A DNA stretch of 59,989 nucleotides from Natrialba asiatica DSM 12278 (GTDB lineage: Archaea > Halobacteriota > Halobacteria > Halobacteriales > Natrialbaceae), in contig NZ_AOIO01000014.1 in the NCBI RefSeq assembly GCF_000337555.1, positions 1 to 59,989 on the forward strand. Direction: 5' to 3'. The position numbers and the translations under genes were made by a program. The notes beneath the pieces are model-generated. The model was not told where the DNA came from. It ran no database searches and worked only from the letters and a program-made list of their open reading frames with translations. Shown in pieces: positions 32,893-42,700 of this stretch. Every line of letters begins with the position of its first letter. The stretch's first letter is position 1.

Positions 32893-34191
32893 ATGAGCGA
32901 CGACGCACAGGCCGAAGCCGGCACGGCCGAAGGGCAAGGTCCCGTCGAAATCTCCGAGGACCTCGCCCGCCATCTCGACAACAAGCGCGACGAACTCTTC
33001 GAGAAGTTCGAGATCCGCGACGAGTTCCCGTCGGCGGTGCTCGACGAGGCCGAGGCCAGAACCGAGGACGTTCAGGCCGAAATTTCCGACGAGATCGACG
33101 AGCGGGCGGATTTACGCGATCTGACGACCTGGACGACGGACCCGATCGACGCCCAGGACTTCGACGACGCGATCTCGATCGAAGAACGCGAGGACGAGTA
33201 CGTCCTCTGGGTGCACATCGCGGACGTGACCCACTACGTCCACCCCGAATCGGCGATGTGGGAGGAGGCCGTCGAACGCAGCAACACGGTCTATTTGCCC
33301 GGCTACACGATCCACATGCTGCCGCCGGTGCTCGCCGAAACCGTTTGCTCGCTCGTGCCCAACGAGGAGCGACTCGCCCACACCGTCGAGATGCACCTGG
33401 ACAAGGAGCATCTGGGCTACGAGAACATCGAGATCTACAAGTCCGTCATCGAGTCGGACGAACGGCTCACTTACTCCCAGGCCGAGAACCGTCTCGACGA
33501 CCCCGACGCCCCGTTGCACGAGGAAAACACGCTCGTCCACGAACTCGCCGATCGGATGCACGAACAGCGCAAGGAAGACGGCTCGCTGGTACTCAACCCC
33601 TCCCGCGACCGGGCCCACACGATCATCGAAGAGTGCATGCTGAAGGCCAACAAGGCCGTGACGCACACGCTGATGTGGGACCGCGGCGTCGAGGCGATGT
33701 ACCGCGTCCACCCACAGCCAAGCCCTGACGAGTGGTCCGAAGCCCTCCGCGAGATCCAGGATCTGGACGGCGTCTCGATTCCCGGCGACACCTGGGACGA
33801 CCCTCGGAAAGCGGTCAACGCCACCCTAGAGGAAGCGCCCGGCCGCCAGCTCGACAAGATCCAGTGGGCCGTGATGAAGGTCATGCCCCGCGCGAAGTAC
33901 ATGAACGACCCCTTCGGCGGCCACCACGCGCTGAATTTCGAAATCTACGGCCACTTCACCAGTCCCATCCGCCGCCTCTCGGACCTGATCAACCACTGGA
34001 TCGTCTACCAGAACGACGTGCCCGAGAACCTGATCGAACTCTGCGACCGCGCGAGCGACAAGCAAAAGGACGCCGAACAGTGCGAGCGCGAGTACAAACA
34101 GTTCCTCCAAGAAGTCGGCCTCGATCCGATGGCGGTCAACAATCGCGGTGTCGAAGTTGTGGACGAGAGCGAGGCCGAGAAGACGCTGTAA
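32893..34191 (+). CDS. rnr: RNase II/R (RNB domain) exoribonuclease, short archaeal form
   Basis: This 432-residue protein is essentially one RNB catalytic domain for 3'-5' exonucleolytic RNA decay. The magnesium site is DPIDAQDFDDA (residues 83-93). Further conserved parts are VTHYVHPES, MLPPVLAETVCSLVPNEERL, EECMLKANKAV and GHFTSPIRRLSDLINHW. It lacks the cold-shock and S1 domains that bacterial RNase R uses to grip RNA, so partners may supply binding. Haloarchaea lack an exosome, and this enzyme is thought to be their main exonuclease. The ATG at 32893 (MSDDAQAEAGTAEG) is a typical acidic start. Confidence 0.93.
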   Translation: MSDDAQAEAGTAEGQGPVEISEDLARHLDNKRDELFEKFEIRDEFPSAVLDEAEARTEDVQAEISDEIDERADLRDLTTWTTDPIDAQDFDDAISIEEREDEYVLWVHIADVTHYVHPESAMWEEAVERSNTVYLPGYTIHMLPPVLAETVCSLVPNEERLAHTVEMHLDKEHLGYENIEIYKSVIESDERLTYSQAENRLDDPDAPLHEENTLVHELADRMHEQRKEDGSLVLNPSRDRAHTIIEECMLKANKAVTHTLMWDRGVEAMYRVHPQPSPDEWSEALREIQDLDGVSIPGDTWDDPRKAVNATLEEAPGRQLDKIQWAVMKVMPRAKYMNDPFGGHHALNFEIYGHFTSPIRRLSDLINHWIVYQNDVPENLIELCDRASDKQKDAEQCEREYKQFLQEVGLDPMAVNNRGVEVVDESEAEKTL

Positions 34192-34231
34192 TCCGAACTC
34201 GAGTCAGTTTTGCGATCGATCATCGCCGAGT

Positions 34232-34801
34232 TCACAGCCGTTTCTCGTAGGTGAACTCCTCGAGTTCACCGGTTCCGTCGACGTTAACCAGATCCGATGC
34301 GTGCGTTTCCACTCGCTCGAATCCCGCGGACTCGTAGAACGAGATGCCGATCTCGTTGTTCGCGAGGACGCTCAGGCGAAGGCGATCACAGTGCGGGCGC
34401 ACGTCGGCTTCGATGCGCCCTATCAGGGCCGTGCCCGCACCGTCTCCCCAGACGGACGGTCGCACGTACAGTCGACTCAGATACGCGGTCGACCGCTCGT
34501 CCGGGAGGATGCCGGCGTGAGCGAACCCGACGGCGGTGTCCCCCGATCGTTCGTCACCGGTACCGATATCGGCGCCAGTGTCGGTGTCGTCCGGTACGGC
34601 CACTAGAAACGATACGTCCTCCCGATCGCCCGCGTCCGCGATCGACTCCTCGAGTCCGTCGAGTGCGTACCAGTCGTCGATCATCGTCGTCACCTGCGAC
34701 GGGCCGAGGAACTCGTCGTAGGCGGCGTGCCAACTCTCGCGGGCGATCTCGCGAACGGCCGGTGCCAGTTCGGGTGTCGCTCGGCGAACCGTCCAGTCCA
34801 T
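34232..34801 (-). CDS. GNAT family N-acetyltransferase
   Basis: A 189-residue acetyltransferase starting MDWTVRRATPELAPAVREIA. The CoA-binding motif A is YLSRLYVRPSVWGDGAGTAL, then LRLSVLANNEIGISFYESAG, the usual GNAT core. An acidic Asp/Gly/Thr insertion lies at about 73-92. The substrate is unknown. It is monocistronic, convergent with the ribonuclease gene, with an AT-rich promoter (TTATATTAG at about 34818-34826). Confidence 0.88.
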   Translation of the reverse strand: MDWTVRRATPELAPAVREIARESWHAAYDEFLGPSQVTTMIDDWYALDGLEESIADAGDREDVSFLVAVPDDTDTGADIGTGDERSGDTAVGFAHAGILPDERSTAYLSRLYVRPSVWGDGAGTALIGRIEADVRPHCDRLRLSVLANNEIGISFYESAGFERVETHASDLVNVDGTGELEEFTYEKRL

Positions 34802-34894
34802 ACGCCTACCCGTATCTAATATAACAAAAATATTGACCCGCTGGCGACGGCCCGCTTTGGGGCCGGCGAATTACCGACCCCGTCGTCGCAGCGG

Positions 34895-36085
34895 TTAGCT
34901 CCGAACTCGTGCGGCGACGCCGACGAGCACGGCGACCAGACCGGTGACGACGCCGAATCCGGGCAGGCTGTCGTCGCCCGCTTCGTCGTCACCGTCGCTG
35001 CCGCTGCCGTCCTCGTCGGCGCTCCGGATCGTCAGTTCTCGTTCGGAGAAGTGATCGACCGCGATGAGCACGTCGGCGGCGGCCGAAGCGTCGCTCGACT
35101 GGGTCACCATGTACCGCGGCTCCTCGCCGATCCCACCCTCGAGTTCGCTGTAGGAGGACGCTTTCGCGGCGGCCTCGCCGTCGACGGTTACGGAGAGATC
35201 GGCGGCGCTCTCGCCGGCCGCGAGCGCGGCCTCGGAGAGACTGGTGATGACGACGGTACCTTCGCCGTGAGCGCGTTCGGCGGTCAGTTCGATGCGATCG
35301 CTCGCGTCGGTCGCGGTGTCGACCGCGATGTCCTGGCCGTACGTCGCAACGTCGGCGACCCGCTCGCCGTCGCGTTCGTCGGCGTAGACTTCGGCGGTTG
35401 CGACGCCCTCGGCGATCAATCGTTCCTGCGCCTCGGCCTCGTCGGTGCGTTCGCCGTCCGCGTACGAGCGGAAGACGAGCGTCGAGTCGCTCTCGAGGTC
35501 GGCCGTGACGGTGCCCTGCTCGGCGACAGTCACGTTACCGTCGCCGACGACGATGAGCGCGCCGGTCCGATCGTCGGTCTCGACGAGGACACGAGCGTCG
35601 CTTTCCTGCGCCGCCTCGGCGTTGCTCTCACCCGAGAGATTCAGCACGACGGACTGGGACTCCTCGCCGGCGTCGACGGTCAGAATGCCTCGGTCGGTGT
35701 CGTGTGCGGTGAGCGAGGCTGAACTCTCCGTGGCGATCTCGGCGCGCGTCTCGCTCCGAACGTCGAGGTCGATGCCGATCCCCTCGAGATCGACGGCTGC
35801 GGATAGGTCAGCGCCGGCGCTACCGCTTGTGCCGTCCTCGGCGTCGTTTCGGGAAGCGACAGTGACGTTTTCGAAGACCTGCTCGCCGTCGACACGGTAG
35901 TCGACGACCGAATCGGCCGCAGTCTCGAACTCGACGTGTGTGCCCGTATAGGCGTCCGCGTTTGCTTGACCGCGGGCAAGGTTTGCGTTCGATTCGTCGG
36001 AAGCCGATGCGCCTCCAGCGACGGCGGTCGCAGGAAAGGACGCGACGACGAGAACCGCGAGTACGACGGCACTGAGTCGATTCAT
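34895..36085 (-). CDS. secreted PGF-CTERM surface protein
   Basis: This 396-residue protein has an N-terminal Sec signal peptide (LSAVVLAVLVVASFPATAVA, cleavage after about residue 24). It then has an Asp/Glu/Ala-rich beta-strand body, an acidic Gly/Ser linker and a C-terminal PGF-CTERM signal: PGFGVVTGLVAVLVGVAA followed by basic RVRS. Archaeosortase A should cut there and attach the protein to the membrane lipid on the outer face. Several NxS/T sites allow N-glycosylation. The function of the body is unknown. A TATA-like CGTTTTTACC lies about 27 bp upstream. The spacer beyond (36086-36353) shows no other feature. Confidence 0.88.
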   Translation of the reverse strand: MNRLSAVVLAVLVVASFPATAVAGGASASDESNANLARGQANADAYTGTHVEFETAADSVVDYRVDGEQVFENVTVASRNDAEDGTSGSAGADLSAAVDLEGIGIDLDVRSETRAEIATESSASLTAHDTDRGILTVDAGEESQSVVLNLSGESNAEAAQESDARVLVETDDRTGALIVVGDGNVTVAEQGTVTADLESDSTLVFRSYADGERTDEAEAQERLIAEGVATAEVYADERDGERVADVATYGQDIAVDTATDASDRIELTAERAHGEGTVVITSLSEAALAAGESAADLSVTVDGEAAAKASSYSELEGGIGEEPRYMVTQSSDASAAADVLIAVDHFSERELTIRSADEDGSGSDGDDEAGDDSLPGFGVVTGLVAVLVGVAARVRS

Positions 36086-36353
36086 CGTAACCAACCGGTG
36101 AGTGCGGGGGTAAAAACGGCTTGTGGCAGAACCGTCCAATTGTGTTCGTGTCTCTCTCCCGTAGTCCGGCGACACGGAACCAGCGAACGAGTTCGGGAGA
36201 AAGACGGGTTTCGCTCGAACGCCCGCGGCGGTCGCCCCGCTCGGAGCCGTCCACTGTAGTAACCACCGAAGCGATTTCCACACCGATCGCACACTCCTCG
36301 TGCGTCGTGCGATCCGGTGTCGACGTGCAGTGGCCGTCAGTGGCTACCAGAGC

Positions 36354-37307
36354 TCATCGAGAGATATCCTGCCCGTGTTCGGAGACGACCGCTTCGACCT
36401 CTTCCGCGGTGACGAGCGCGGCGTCGCCCGGAATCGTCCGCTTGAGTGCCGCCGTTGCGGCCGCGTACTCGAGTGCCGTCGGCACGTCGTCCCCGTCGAG
36501 TCGGCGGGCGATGAACGCGCCGGTGAACGCATCGCCGGTCCCGATCGCGTCGACGGTGTCGGTCTCGTAGGCGTCGTGGTCGTGGACGACGCTGTCGTGC
36601 CAGGCGATCGCCCCCTCGTCACCGCGGGTGACGACGACCGTCGTGAAGTCGTACTGCGAGCCGAGTTTGTGCGCCAACTGTCGCGGATCGCCCTCGAATC
36701 CGAGGACGGTTCGGGCGTCTCGGGCCGCGATCACGAGGATGTCGATGCCCGGAAACAGCTTCGTCATCGTTCCCTCGGCCTCCTCGGGCGACCAGAGCTT
36801 GCGCCGGTAGTTGAAGTCCACGGCGGTCGTCGTCCCGCCCTGTCTCGCCGCCTTGAGCAGGTTCGCCGTCGCATCCCGCAGGGACGAGGAGAGGGCGGGC
36901 GTAATCCCGCTCGTAAAGAAGACCTGCGCGTCCTGGATTCGGTCCAGATCGAACTCGTGGGCCGAGGCGGTCGTGATGGCGCTGTCCGCGCGGTCGTAGA
37001 CGACGTTCGTCCCGCGCGGGGAGCCGCCTTGCTCGACGTAGTAGGTCCCCTGTCTCCCGCGGTGGCTCCAGACGACGTCCGTGTCGATGCCGTGCTGTCT
37101 GAGTTCGCCGACGGCACGTCGACCGAGCGGCGTCTCCGGAACCTTCGACAGCCAGGTCGCGGGCGTTCCGAGTCGCTGGGCGGTGATCGCGACGTTGCTC
37201 TCTGCGCCGCCGGCGTGAACCTCGAGTTCCCTCGCGTTTTCGAGTCGTTGCTTGCCGGGCGGGGAGAGCCGGAGCATCGTCTCGCCGAAGGTGACGAGTT
37301 CACTCAC
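36354..37307 (-). CDS. kdgK: PfkB family sugar kinase, probably 2-keto-3-deoxygluconate kinase
   Basis: This 317-residue PfkB/ribokinase-type kinase probably phosphorylates 2-keto-3-deoxygluconate in the semi-phosphorylative Entner-Doudoroff pathway. It starts [20 protein letters not shown], has the substrate loop [15 protein letters not shown], and the C-terminal PfkB signature [20 protein letters not shown] with the catalytic Asp in GTGDAF. The start is the GTG at 37307, preceded by a Shine-Dalgarno-like GGAGG 8 bp upstream. The upstream open frame to 37523 is a shadow. An overlapping 15-codon ORF precedes it. KDG versus another keto-sugar is inferred by similarity to haloarchaeal KDG kinases. 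Confidence 0.85.
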   Translation of the reverse strand: MSELVTFGETMLRLSPPGKQRLENARELEVHAGGAESNVAITAQRLGTPATWLSKVPETPLGRRAVGELRQHGIDTDVVWSHRGRQGTYYVEQGGSPRGTNVVYDRADSAITTASAHEFDLDRIQDAQVFFTSGITPALSSSLRDATANLLKAARQGGTTTAVDFNYRRKLWSPEEAEGTMTKLFPGIDILVIAARDARTVLGFEGDPRQLAHKLGSQYDFTTVVVTRGDEGAIAWHDSVVHDHDAYETDTVDAIGTGDAFTGAFIARRLDGDDVPTALEYAAATAALKRTIPGDAALVTAEEVEAVVSEHGQDISR

Positions 37308-37351
37308 GGCTCGGCCCTCCAGAACTGGTCGAAACCGTCTGTGGCTACCAT
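37304..37351 (-). CDS. 15-codon leader ORF overlapping the kdgK start
   Basis: An ATG at 37351 opens [15 protein letters not shown], whose TGA overlaps the GTG start of kdgK in a GTGA quartet. A TATA box about 25 bp upstream would place the transcript start at this ATG, so it should be translated as a leaderless ORF and couple to kdgK. The GGAGG for kdgK lies within it. It may be a genuine leader peptide or an accidental ORF that serves only for coupling. Confidence 0.45.
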   Translation of the reverse strand: MVATDGFDQFWRAEP

Positions 37352-37371
37352 GTCGGGACAATCGAACGCTC

Positions 37372-37382
37372 CCGGTATAAGT
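37372..37382 (-). promoter_or_regulatory. TATA box upstream of kdgK
   Basis: ACTTATACCGG on the minus strand is centred about 26 bp before the ATG of the leader ORF at 37351 and about 70 bp before the kdgK GTG. Confidence 0.5.
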
Positions 37383-37416
37383 TGTTCCGGTGTCACGTGG
37401 CCGCGTGACAGCGCGC

Positions 37417-38505
37417 TCAGGTGTCTGCGTCCGCTTCGGGTGCGACTGGGTCGACCGCGATGACGACCGCGTCGTTCTCGGGGCGCTTCTCGACCGGAAC
37501 GCCGAACGATTCGAGGAGGGCACAACTCGTCTCGACGTGGTCGGTGGCGGCGGGAACGCGAACGCGCCCGCCGGCTATCGAGAGAAAGACGAGCAACTGG
37601 TCCGCCATGTGTCGGTCGACGGGGGCCGTGCCGTCGAGAAACCGGTTCGCAGCGTCCGCCGCGTTCTCGCCGACGCGCTCGGCCGGCACGCCGCGCTCGC
37701 CGAGAGCGCCGAACCCGGCGAGCGCACCCCCGCTCTCCTCGCTGTCCCGCTCGCCGTCGTCGATCCGAAGCACAAGCACGACCGCCGATCCGGGAGAGTC
37801 GCTGGCCGCCGTCGTCTCGGATCGCTCGACGAGTTCGCAGTCGCGCGCGTCGAGTCGCTCGAGTGCGCCTTCGGCCTGCCGATGCGCGACGTTTCGATCC
37901 GACAGCGCGGCGGCTTCCGTCGAGTGCACGCGGATCGCGGTCGGCCGTGTACGATCGGTCAACTCGATCGGTTCGAGCGTCGAGGGCGCGAGACGGAGCG
38001 TCGCTCGCCCGCCGCCGTCCGGGTAGAAGCCGCGTCGACTCCACTCGCAGGCCGCCGCGAGGCCGAACTGCCGGAGCAGCGGGAGCTTCACGCGCCGAAA
38101 ATAGTCGAGCGGCGGCGACCACGCCACGTCCGTCCCGCCGGTTGCCGTCAGCGACAGCGGCGACTCGAGTTCGGTCGCGAGCGGGAGGACGGCATCGAAC
38201 AGCAGCGCCACGCTGCCGGCGGTACCGATGTCGACGGCGTAGTCGCCGCCTGCGAGTCGCGCTCTGCCCGGGCTGAACTCGACCGTCTCCGCGCCGAGTT
38301 CGGCACCCGACACGTCGGCAGACGCGAGTTCGGCGAGCGTTTCGAGGACCGCCAGGTGCTGGTGTCGAAGCCCGGGCGTCGAGCGGTCGCCGCGAACGTT
38401 CGTGATGCGAACGGGCTCGTGCTCGAGAACCGCCAGTGTGAGCGCGGTTCGCAGGAATTGACCACCGGCGTTCGCGCCGTCGAGTTCGCGGACCACGTCA
38501 GCCAC
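37417..38505 (-). CDS. rtcA: RNA 3'-terminal phosphate cyclase
   Basis: RtcA converts RNA 3'-phosphate ends to 2',3'-cyclic phosphates using ATP. The 362-residue protein shows the N-terminal [20 protein letters not shown] motif, [20 protein letters not shown], and [17 protein letters not shown], all typical of the cyclase fold, and the C-terminal [15 protein letters not shown] region. The expected catalytic His lies in the C-terminal half ([13 protein letters not shown]). Its start overlaps the end of mutL by 8 bp, so both are on one transcript. An RNA-end enzyme tied to mismatch repair is probably a historical linkage. Confidence 0.92.
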   Translation of the reverse strand: MADVVRELDGANAGGQFLRTALTLAVLEHEPVRITNVRGDRSTPGLRHQHLAVLETLAELASADVSGAELGAETVEFSPGRARLAGGDYAVDIGTAGSVALLFDAVLPLATELESPLSLTATGGTDVAWSPPLDYFRRVKLPLLRQFGLAAACEWSRRGFYPDGGGRATLRLAPSTLEPIELTDRTRPTAIRVHSTEAAALSDRNVAHRQAEGALERLDARDCELVERSETTAASDSPGSAVVLVLRIDDGERDSEESGGALAGFGALGERGVPAERVGENAADAANRFLDGTAPVDRHMADQLLVFLSIAGGRVRVPAATDHVETSCALLESFGVPVEKRPENDAVVIAVDPVAPEADADT

Positions 38506-40732
38506 CGTGGCCCGGGTAGTCCCGCTCGAATCGGTCCTCGATTTCGCCCTCGTCGAACTGGACGATCACCGGCCGCCCGTGCGGGCAGGCGTAGGGGTTC
38601 TCGCAGTCGTCGAGTTCGGCGAGCAGGTCGACGACCGAGCCCTCGGTCAGCGAGGTGTTGCCCGTGATCGACGGGTAACACGCCAGGTCGCCGAGGAACT
38701 CGTCGGCCAGCGCGTCGACCGTCTCGGCACCCGCCTCGCGGTCGCCCTCGACGAACGAGGCGAGCACGTCCCGGAACCGATCCGGGTCCAGCGTCTCCTC
38801 GAACACCGCGGGAACGGTGGTCACGGCGACCGTGCGGTCGTCGACCCGGTCGGCGTAGAACCCGAGTTGCGCGAGCGCGTCGCGATAGGCCGCGAACGCC
38901 TCGGCCTCGGCCGCGGTCAGTTCGAGTTCGACCGGCGAGGCGAGCGCCTGGGCGGACGGGTCCTCGGCGACGGCCGCTTGCAGGCGCTCGTAGTTCACCC
39001 GCTCGTCGGCGGCGTGCTGGTCGATCAGCACCAGGCCGTCGTCGGTCTCACAGACGAGGTAGGTGTCGCTGTACTGCCCGAGCACCCGCAGCGGCGGAAG
39101 CGAACTGAACTCGTGGTCGTCGCCCGCACCCGTCGCGGCGTCGCCCGCGAGCGTCCGTTGTTCGGTCGCGGCGTCGAACTTGCGTTCGGGATCGAGCGCT
39201 CGTCGGCCGTGCGCTGGGCCCCCCGCATCGGCGTCGGAATCGGTCCGCGCCGGGGACGCGTTCGAGTTCTGCCGTGCCGACGCGTTCGAATCCGGTCCCG
39301 CGGTCGACGGTGTTCCTGCCGCGTCGGCCGACGCGGGACTGCCGTCATCCGGCTTCCGCCCCGGCTTTTGCCCCGCCGCGCGGTCGGCGGAATCGGTTTC
39401 CGCCGATCCCCGAGCGCCCGCCGAATCAGCTTCTCGCCGTTCGGCCGCTGACTCGAAGCCGCCCCGTTCGGTGTCGTCGGGCGCGGTCCCCGTCGGCGTC
39501 GCCTCGGTCCGGCTCTCGGAATCGTCGGGTGCGGATCCACCGCTTGACTCGCTCCCAGTCGCGCTGTCGTCGCTAGCTGAACTCGGATCCGGTTCCCGCC
39601 CGCCTTTCTCCCGCTCGGGCGTTTGCCGGTCGGGCGTCACTCGCGCCTCGCTCGGCGCGGATCGGCCACGCGGTGCCCGCGAGCGCAGCAGGCCGTGATC
39701 GAGCAGCGCGCTCTCGACCGCCGCATCGACCTGCCGGCGGACCGCATCGTCGTCGTCGAAGCGCACCTCGCGCTTTCGGGGGTGAACGTTCACGTCGACG
39801 GCCTCGCCGGGGGCGTCGTGAAAGAGGACGACGAACGGGTACCGATCGCTACCCAGTTGCGTCCCGTAGGCCCCCATGATCCCCTCGCGGACCGCATCCG
39901 CCGTGACGGCGCGGTCGTTGACGTACGTCGCGAGGTACTCCCGACTCGCGCGGTTGGTCTCGGGATGCGAGACGAGCCCGGAGACCCCCTCCAGCGGTCC
40001 CGGCGGGAGTTCGTCGCCCTCGGCTTCGACGGGGATCATCGCGGCGGCGACCTCGCGCCCGTAGACGGCGAGGACGGCCGCCTGGAGGTCGCCCTGCCCC
40101 GTCGTCGAGAAGACCTCGCGGCCGTCGTGGGTCAGCGAGACGGCCACGTCCGGGTTGGCGAGCGCGTAGCGCGTGACGATCCGGTTGACGTGGGCGAACT
40201 CGGTCGCGGTCGTCTTGAGGAACTTCCGGCGGGCGGGCGTGTTGTAGAACAGGTCCGCGACTTCGACGGTCGTTCCCGTCGGACAACCCGCGGGTTCGAC
40301 CGACTCGACGTCGCCGCCCTCGTAGACGAGTTCAGTGCCGGCGTCGTCACCGTCCTGCGGGCGCGACCGGATGGTGAGCCGCGAGACGGAGCCGATGGTG
40401 TGGAGGGCCTCGCCGCGGAAGCCGAGGGTGGTGACGCCGGATTCGATGTCGCCGAGCCCGTCGATCTTGCTGGTCGTGTGTTCTCGGACGGCCGCCCGAA
40501 CGTCGGCCTCGGACATGCCGCGGCCGTCGTCGGCGACGCGGACGAGTTCGGTGCCGCCGGCGTCGACGGTCACGTCGATGGTCGAGGCGTCGGCGTCCAG
40601 GCTGTTCTCGACGAGTTCTTTGACGGCGCTTGCGGGCCGCTCGACGACCTCGCCGGCGGCGATGCGGGCGACGGTATCGTCGTCGAGCCGGCGGATGTCC
40701 GTCTCGTCTCGTGGCGGTTGTGTGTCGCTCAT
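38498..40732 (-). CDS. mutL: DNA mismatch repair protein MutL
   Basis: MutL is the ATP-driven matchmaker of mismatch repair. This 744-residue protein has an N-terminal GHKL ATPase (KELVENSLDA with Glu39 and Asn43, DDGRGM at 68-73, TLGFRGEAL at 102-110). A long disordered linker follows (about 345-535, rich in Ser, Asp, Glu, Ala and Pro), then a C-terminal domain with the endonuclease metal motif DQHAADERVNYE (from Asp571) and CPHGRP. It is therefore an endonuclease-type MutL, as in organisms without MutH. rtcA overlaps its end; mutS is 2 kb upstream on the same strand. Confidence 0.96.
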   Translation of the reverse strand: MSDTQPPRDETDIRRLDDDTVARIAAGEVVERPASAVKELVENSLDADASTIDVTVDAGGTELVRVADDGRGMSEADVRAAVREHTTSKIDGLGDIESGVTTLGFRGEALHTIGSVSRLTIRSRPQDGDDAGTELVYEGGDVESVEPAGCPTGTTVEVADLFYNTPARRKFLKTTATEFAHVNRIVTRYALANPDVAVSLTHDGREVFSTTGQGDLQAAVLAVYGREVAAAMIPVEAEGDELPPGPLEGVSGLVSHPETNRASREYLATYVNDRAVTADAVREGIMGAYGTQLGSDRYPFVVLFHDAPGEAVDVNVHPRKREVRFDDDDAVRRQVDAAVESALLDHGLLRSRAPRGRSAPSEARVTPDRQTPEREKGGREPDPSSASDDSATGSESSGGSAPDDSESRTEATPTGTAPDDTERGGFESAAERREADSAGARGSAETDSADRAAGQKPGRKPDDGSPASADAAGTPSTAGPDSNASARQNSNASPARTDSDADAGGPAHGRRALDPERKFDAATEQRTLAGDAATGAGDDHEFSSLPPLRVLGQYSDTYLVCETDDGLVLIDQHAADERVNYERLQAAVAEDPSAQALASPVELELTAAEAEAFAAYRDALAQLGFYADRVDDRTVAVTTVPAVFEETLDPDRFRDVLASFVEGDREAGAETVDALADEFLGDLACYPSITGNTSLTEGSVVDLLAELDDCENPYACPHGRPVIVQFDEGEIEDRFERDYPGHGG

Positions 40733-40897
40733 GGTGATGGATGGGGTGGTGATGGTGATTCCCGAACGCGGAACGACCCCGAGCGGCGTCGTGAACTCGT
40801 CGGTCGCCCCGTCGTTCCGATCGGTCGGTGTACAGTACCTACTGGTGCTCGAGGGTGGTCAGAATTGCGGTTCCGCACCCCCGACGAACGACGAAAG

Positions 40898-41818
40898 TCA
40901 GACGAGATCCTCGCTCCCCTCCGCGCGCAGCGACAGCAGCTCCTCGAGGCTGTTCTCGATCGCCGTCCGGCCCGCCGGCGGCACCTCGACCAGCGGCGGG
41001 CGAACCGTGTCCGTCGGAATCACCCCGCGGACGGTAAGCGCCGTCTTCGTCGCCGGCGCGAACCCGTACTCGCCGCAGGCGTCGAACAGGCGAGACACGG
41101 CCGCCTGCAACTCGCCGCCGCGCTCGTCGTCGGCCCGTTCTACCACTTCGGCGTAGACCGAAGGAACGACGTTCGCGAGCGCGTTCACCCCGCCGTCGGC
41201 CCCCGTCCGAAGCGCCGGGACGAGCAACGCATCGTAGCCCTGCACCACGCGGAACTCCGCTGGCGTCCGCCGTATCGCATCGCGGACGAACTCGAGGTCG
41301 CCGCTCGAGTCCTTCAGTCCGATCACGTCCTCGCGGGCCGCCAGCGCTTCGATCGTCTCCGGCGCGAGTCCCCGACCGGTACAGGACGGGATGTTGTACA
41401 ACAGCAGCGGCAGCGGCGACTCGTCGGCGACGGCCTCGAAGAACCGTCGATTGCCCGCCGGGTCGTTCGCGGCGTGGAAGTACGGCGGCGTGACGACCGC
41501 CGCGTCCGCGCCGACCGCGGCGGCGTCATCGATCGCCGCGACGGCTTCGGCAACGCTCGTCGCGGCCGTCCCCGCGAGAACGGGGACCTCGCCGCCGGCA
41601 TGGTCGACCGCGAGTTCAGTTACGCGTCGGCGTTCGGCCGGGGAGAGACTCGCGAACTCGCCCGTCGTTCCGCAAGGGAAGATTCCGTCGATACCGCCGT
41701 CAACGGTGAACTCGACGAGGTCGCCGAACGCGTCGCCGTCGACGTCGCCGCTTTCGTCGAACGGCGTCACGAGCGGACAGGTGATTCCGGACAGCGCTGC
41801 AGTGAGGGTAGTTGGCAT
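40898..41818 (-). CDS. DapA/KDG-aldolase family (beta/alpha)8 lyase
   Basis: This 306-residue class I aldolase forms a Schiff base through Lys169 in VIGLKDSSGD, with Tyr141 in YNIP and the GTTGE loop at 50-54. The family includes dihydrodipicolinate synthase and KDG/KDPG aldolase. The GTTGEFASLS loop and the KDG-kinase-like gene 3.6 kb away on the same strand point to KDG/KDPG cleavage to pyruvate and glyceraldehyde (3-phosphate). DapA function cannot be excluded. It stands between mutL and an SDR gene. The 165-bp spacer to mutL holds only Pro/Ser-poor CCATCACC repeats. Confidence 0.85.
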   Translation of the reverse strand: MPTTLTAALSGITCPLVTPFDESGDVDGDAFGDLVEFTVDGGIDGIFPCGTTGEFASLSPAERRRVTELAVDHAGGEVPVLAGTAATSVAEAVAAIDDAAAVGADAAVVTPPYFHAANDPAGNRRFFEAVADESPLPLLLYNIPSCTGRGLAPETIEALAAREDVIGLKDSSGDLEFVRDAIRRTPAEFRVVQGYDALLVPALRTGADGGVNALANVVPSVYAEVVERADDERGGELQAAVSRLFDACGEYGFAPATKTALTVRGVIPTDTVRPPLVEVPPAGRTAIENSLEELLSLRAEGSEDLV

Positions 41819-41899
41819 ACCCTGTCTTCCGGGGCTGTCGACAAAACGTCTTGTGTCGGTGCAAGCGCGGAAGTCGACCGCGGGCGGTCTCGAAGCGGC

Positions 41900-42700
41900 C
41901 TACTCCAGTCCGAGGTCCTGCGACATCGAGTTCCCGGCGCGTGGAACGCCCTTCGCGGTGAGCGTCTCGCCGGTGATGAACGACGCGGCCGGACTGACGA
42001 GGAACTGGACGGCGTCCGCGATTTCCTCGGCGTGGCCGATCCGGCGCTCGGTCTTCTCGCGCGAGGGCATGTCCTCGCTTTGAATGCCGAGCGTCTCGGC
42101 GACGCCGGGCGTCTGAATCAATCCCGGTGCGATGCAGTTGACGCGGATGCCGTCGCCGGCCCACTCGGTCGCCAGCGTCTCCGTCAACCGGATGACCGCC
42201 GCCTTCGAGGCCCCGTAGTGGCTCTCGCCCGGTGCGGCGTGCTGGCCGTTGACCGACGAGAGGTTGACGATCGACCCGCCGTCGCCCTCGCGCATGACCT
42301 CGCCGGCCAGTTGGGTGCAGTGGACGGTACTGTGGAGGTTGAGGTCGACGATGGTCTTCCACCCGTTCTCCGAGATGTCCTCGAAGTTCGCGACGAACTC
42401 GCCGCCGGCGTTGTTGACGAGTACGTCGATGTCGCCGAACGCTTCGACGGTTTCGTCGACGAACGACTGGACCTGCTCGCGCTCGCGGACGTTGCACTCG
42501 ACGGCGAGGGCCTCTCCCGGCACGTCCTCGGCCTCGTTGATGTCCTCCGCGACCGGTCCGACGCGGTCGATCGAGCGCGAGCAGATCGCGACGTTCGCCC
42601 CGCTCGCGGCGAGCGTCTCAGCGATCGATTTCCCGATTCCCTGACTCGCACCCGTGACGATGGCGGTCTCGCCCGCGATGTCGTAGTCTGGTTCGTGCAT
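41900..42700 (-). CDS. short-chain dehydrogenase/reductase (SDR)
   Basis: This 266-residue NAD(P)-dependent oxidoreductase has the Rossmann motif TGASQGIG (16-23), NNAG (96-99) and the catalytic Ser148/149, Tyr162 and Lys166 (YGASK). The C-terminal IAPGLIQTPG region is also typical. The substrate is not clear; the neighbouring aldolase-like gene suggests a sugar or sugar acid, for example a dehydrogenase feeding the 2-keto-3-deoxy acid. It is 81 bp upstream of the aldolase-like gene on the same strand and could share its transcript. Confidence 0.9.
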   Translation of the reverse strand: MHEPDYDIAGETAIVTGASQGIGKSIAETLAASGANVAICSRSIDRVGPVAEDINEAEDVPGEALAVECNVREREQVQSFVDETVEAFGDIDVLVNNAGGEFVANFEDISENGWKTIVDLNLHSTVHCTQLAGEVMREGDGGSIVNLSSVNGQHAAPGESHYGASKAAVIRLTETLATEWAGDGIRVNCIAPGLIQTPGVAETLGIQSEDMPSREKTERRIGHAEEIADAVQFLVSPAASFITGETLTAKGVPRAGNSMSQDLGLE

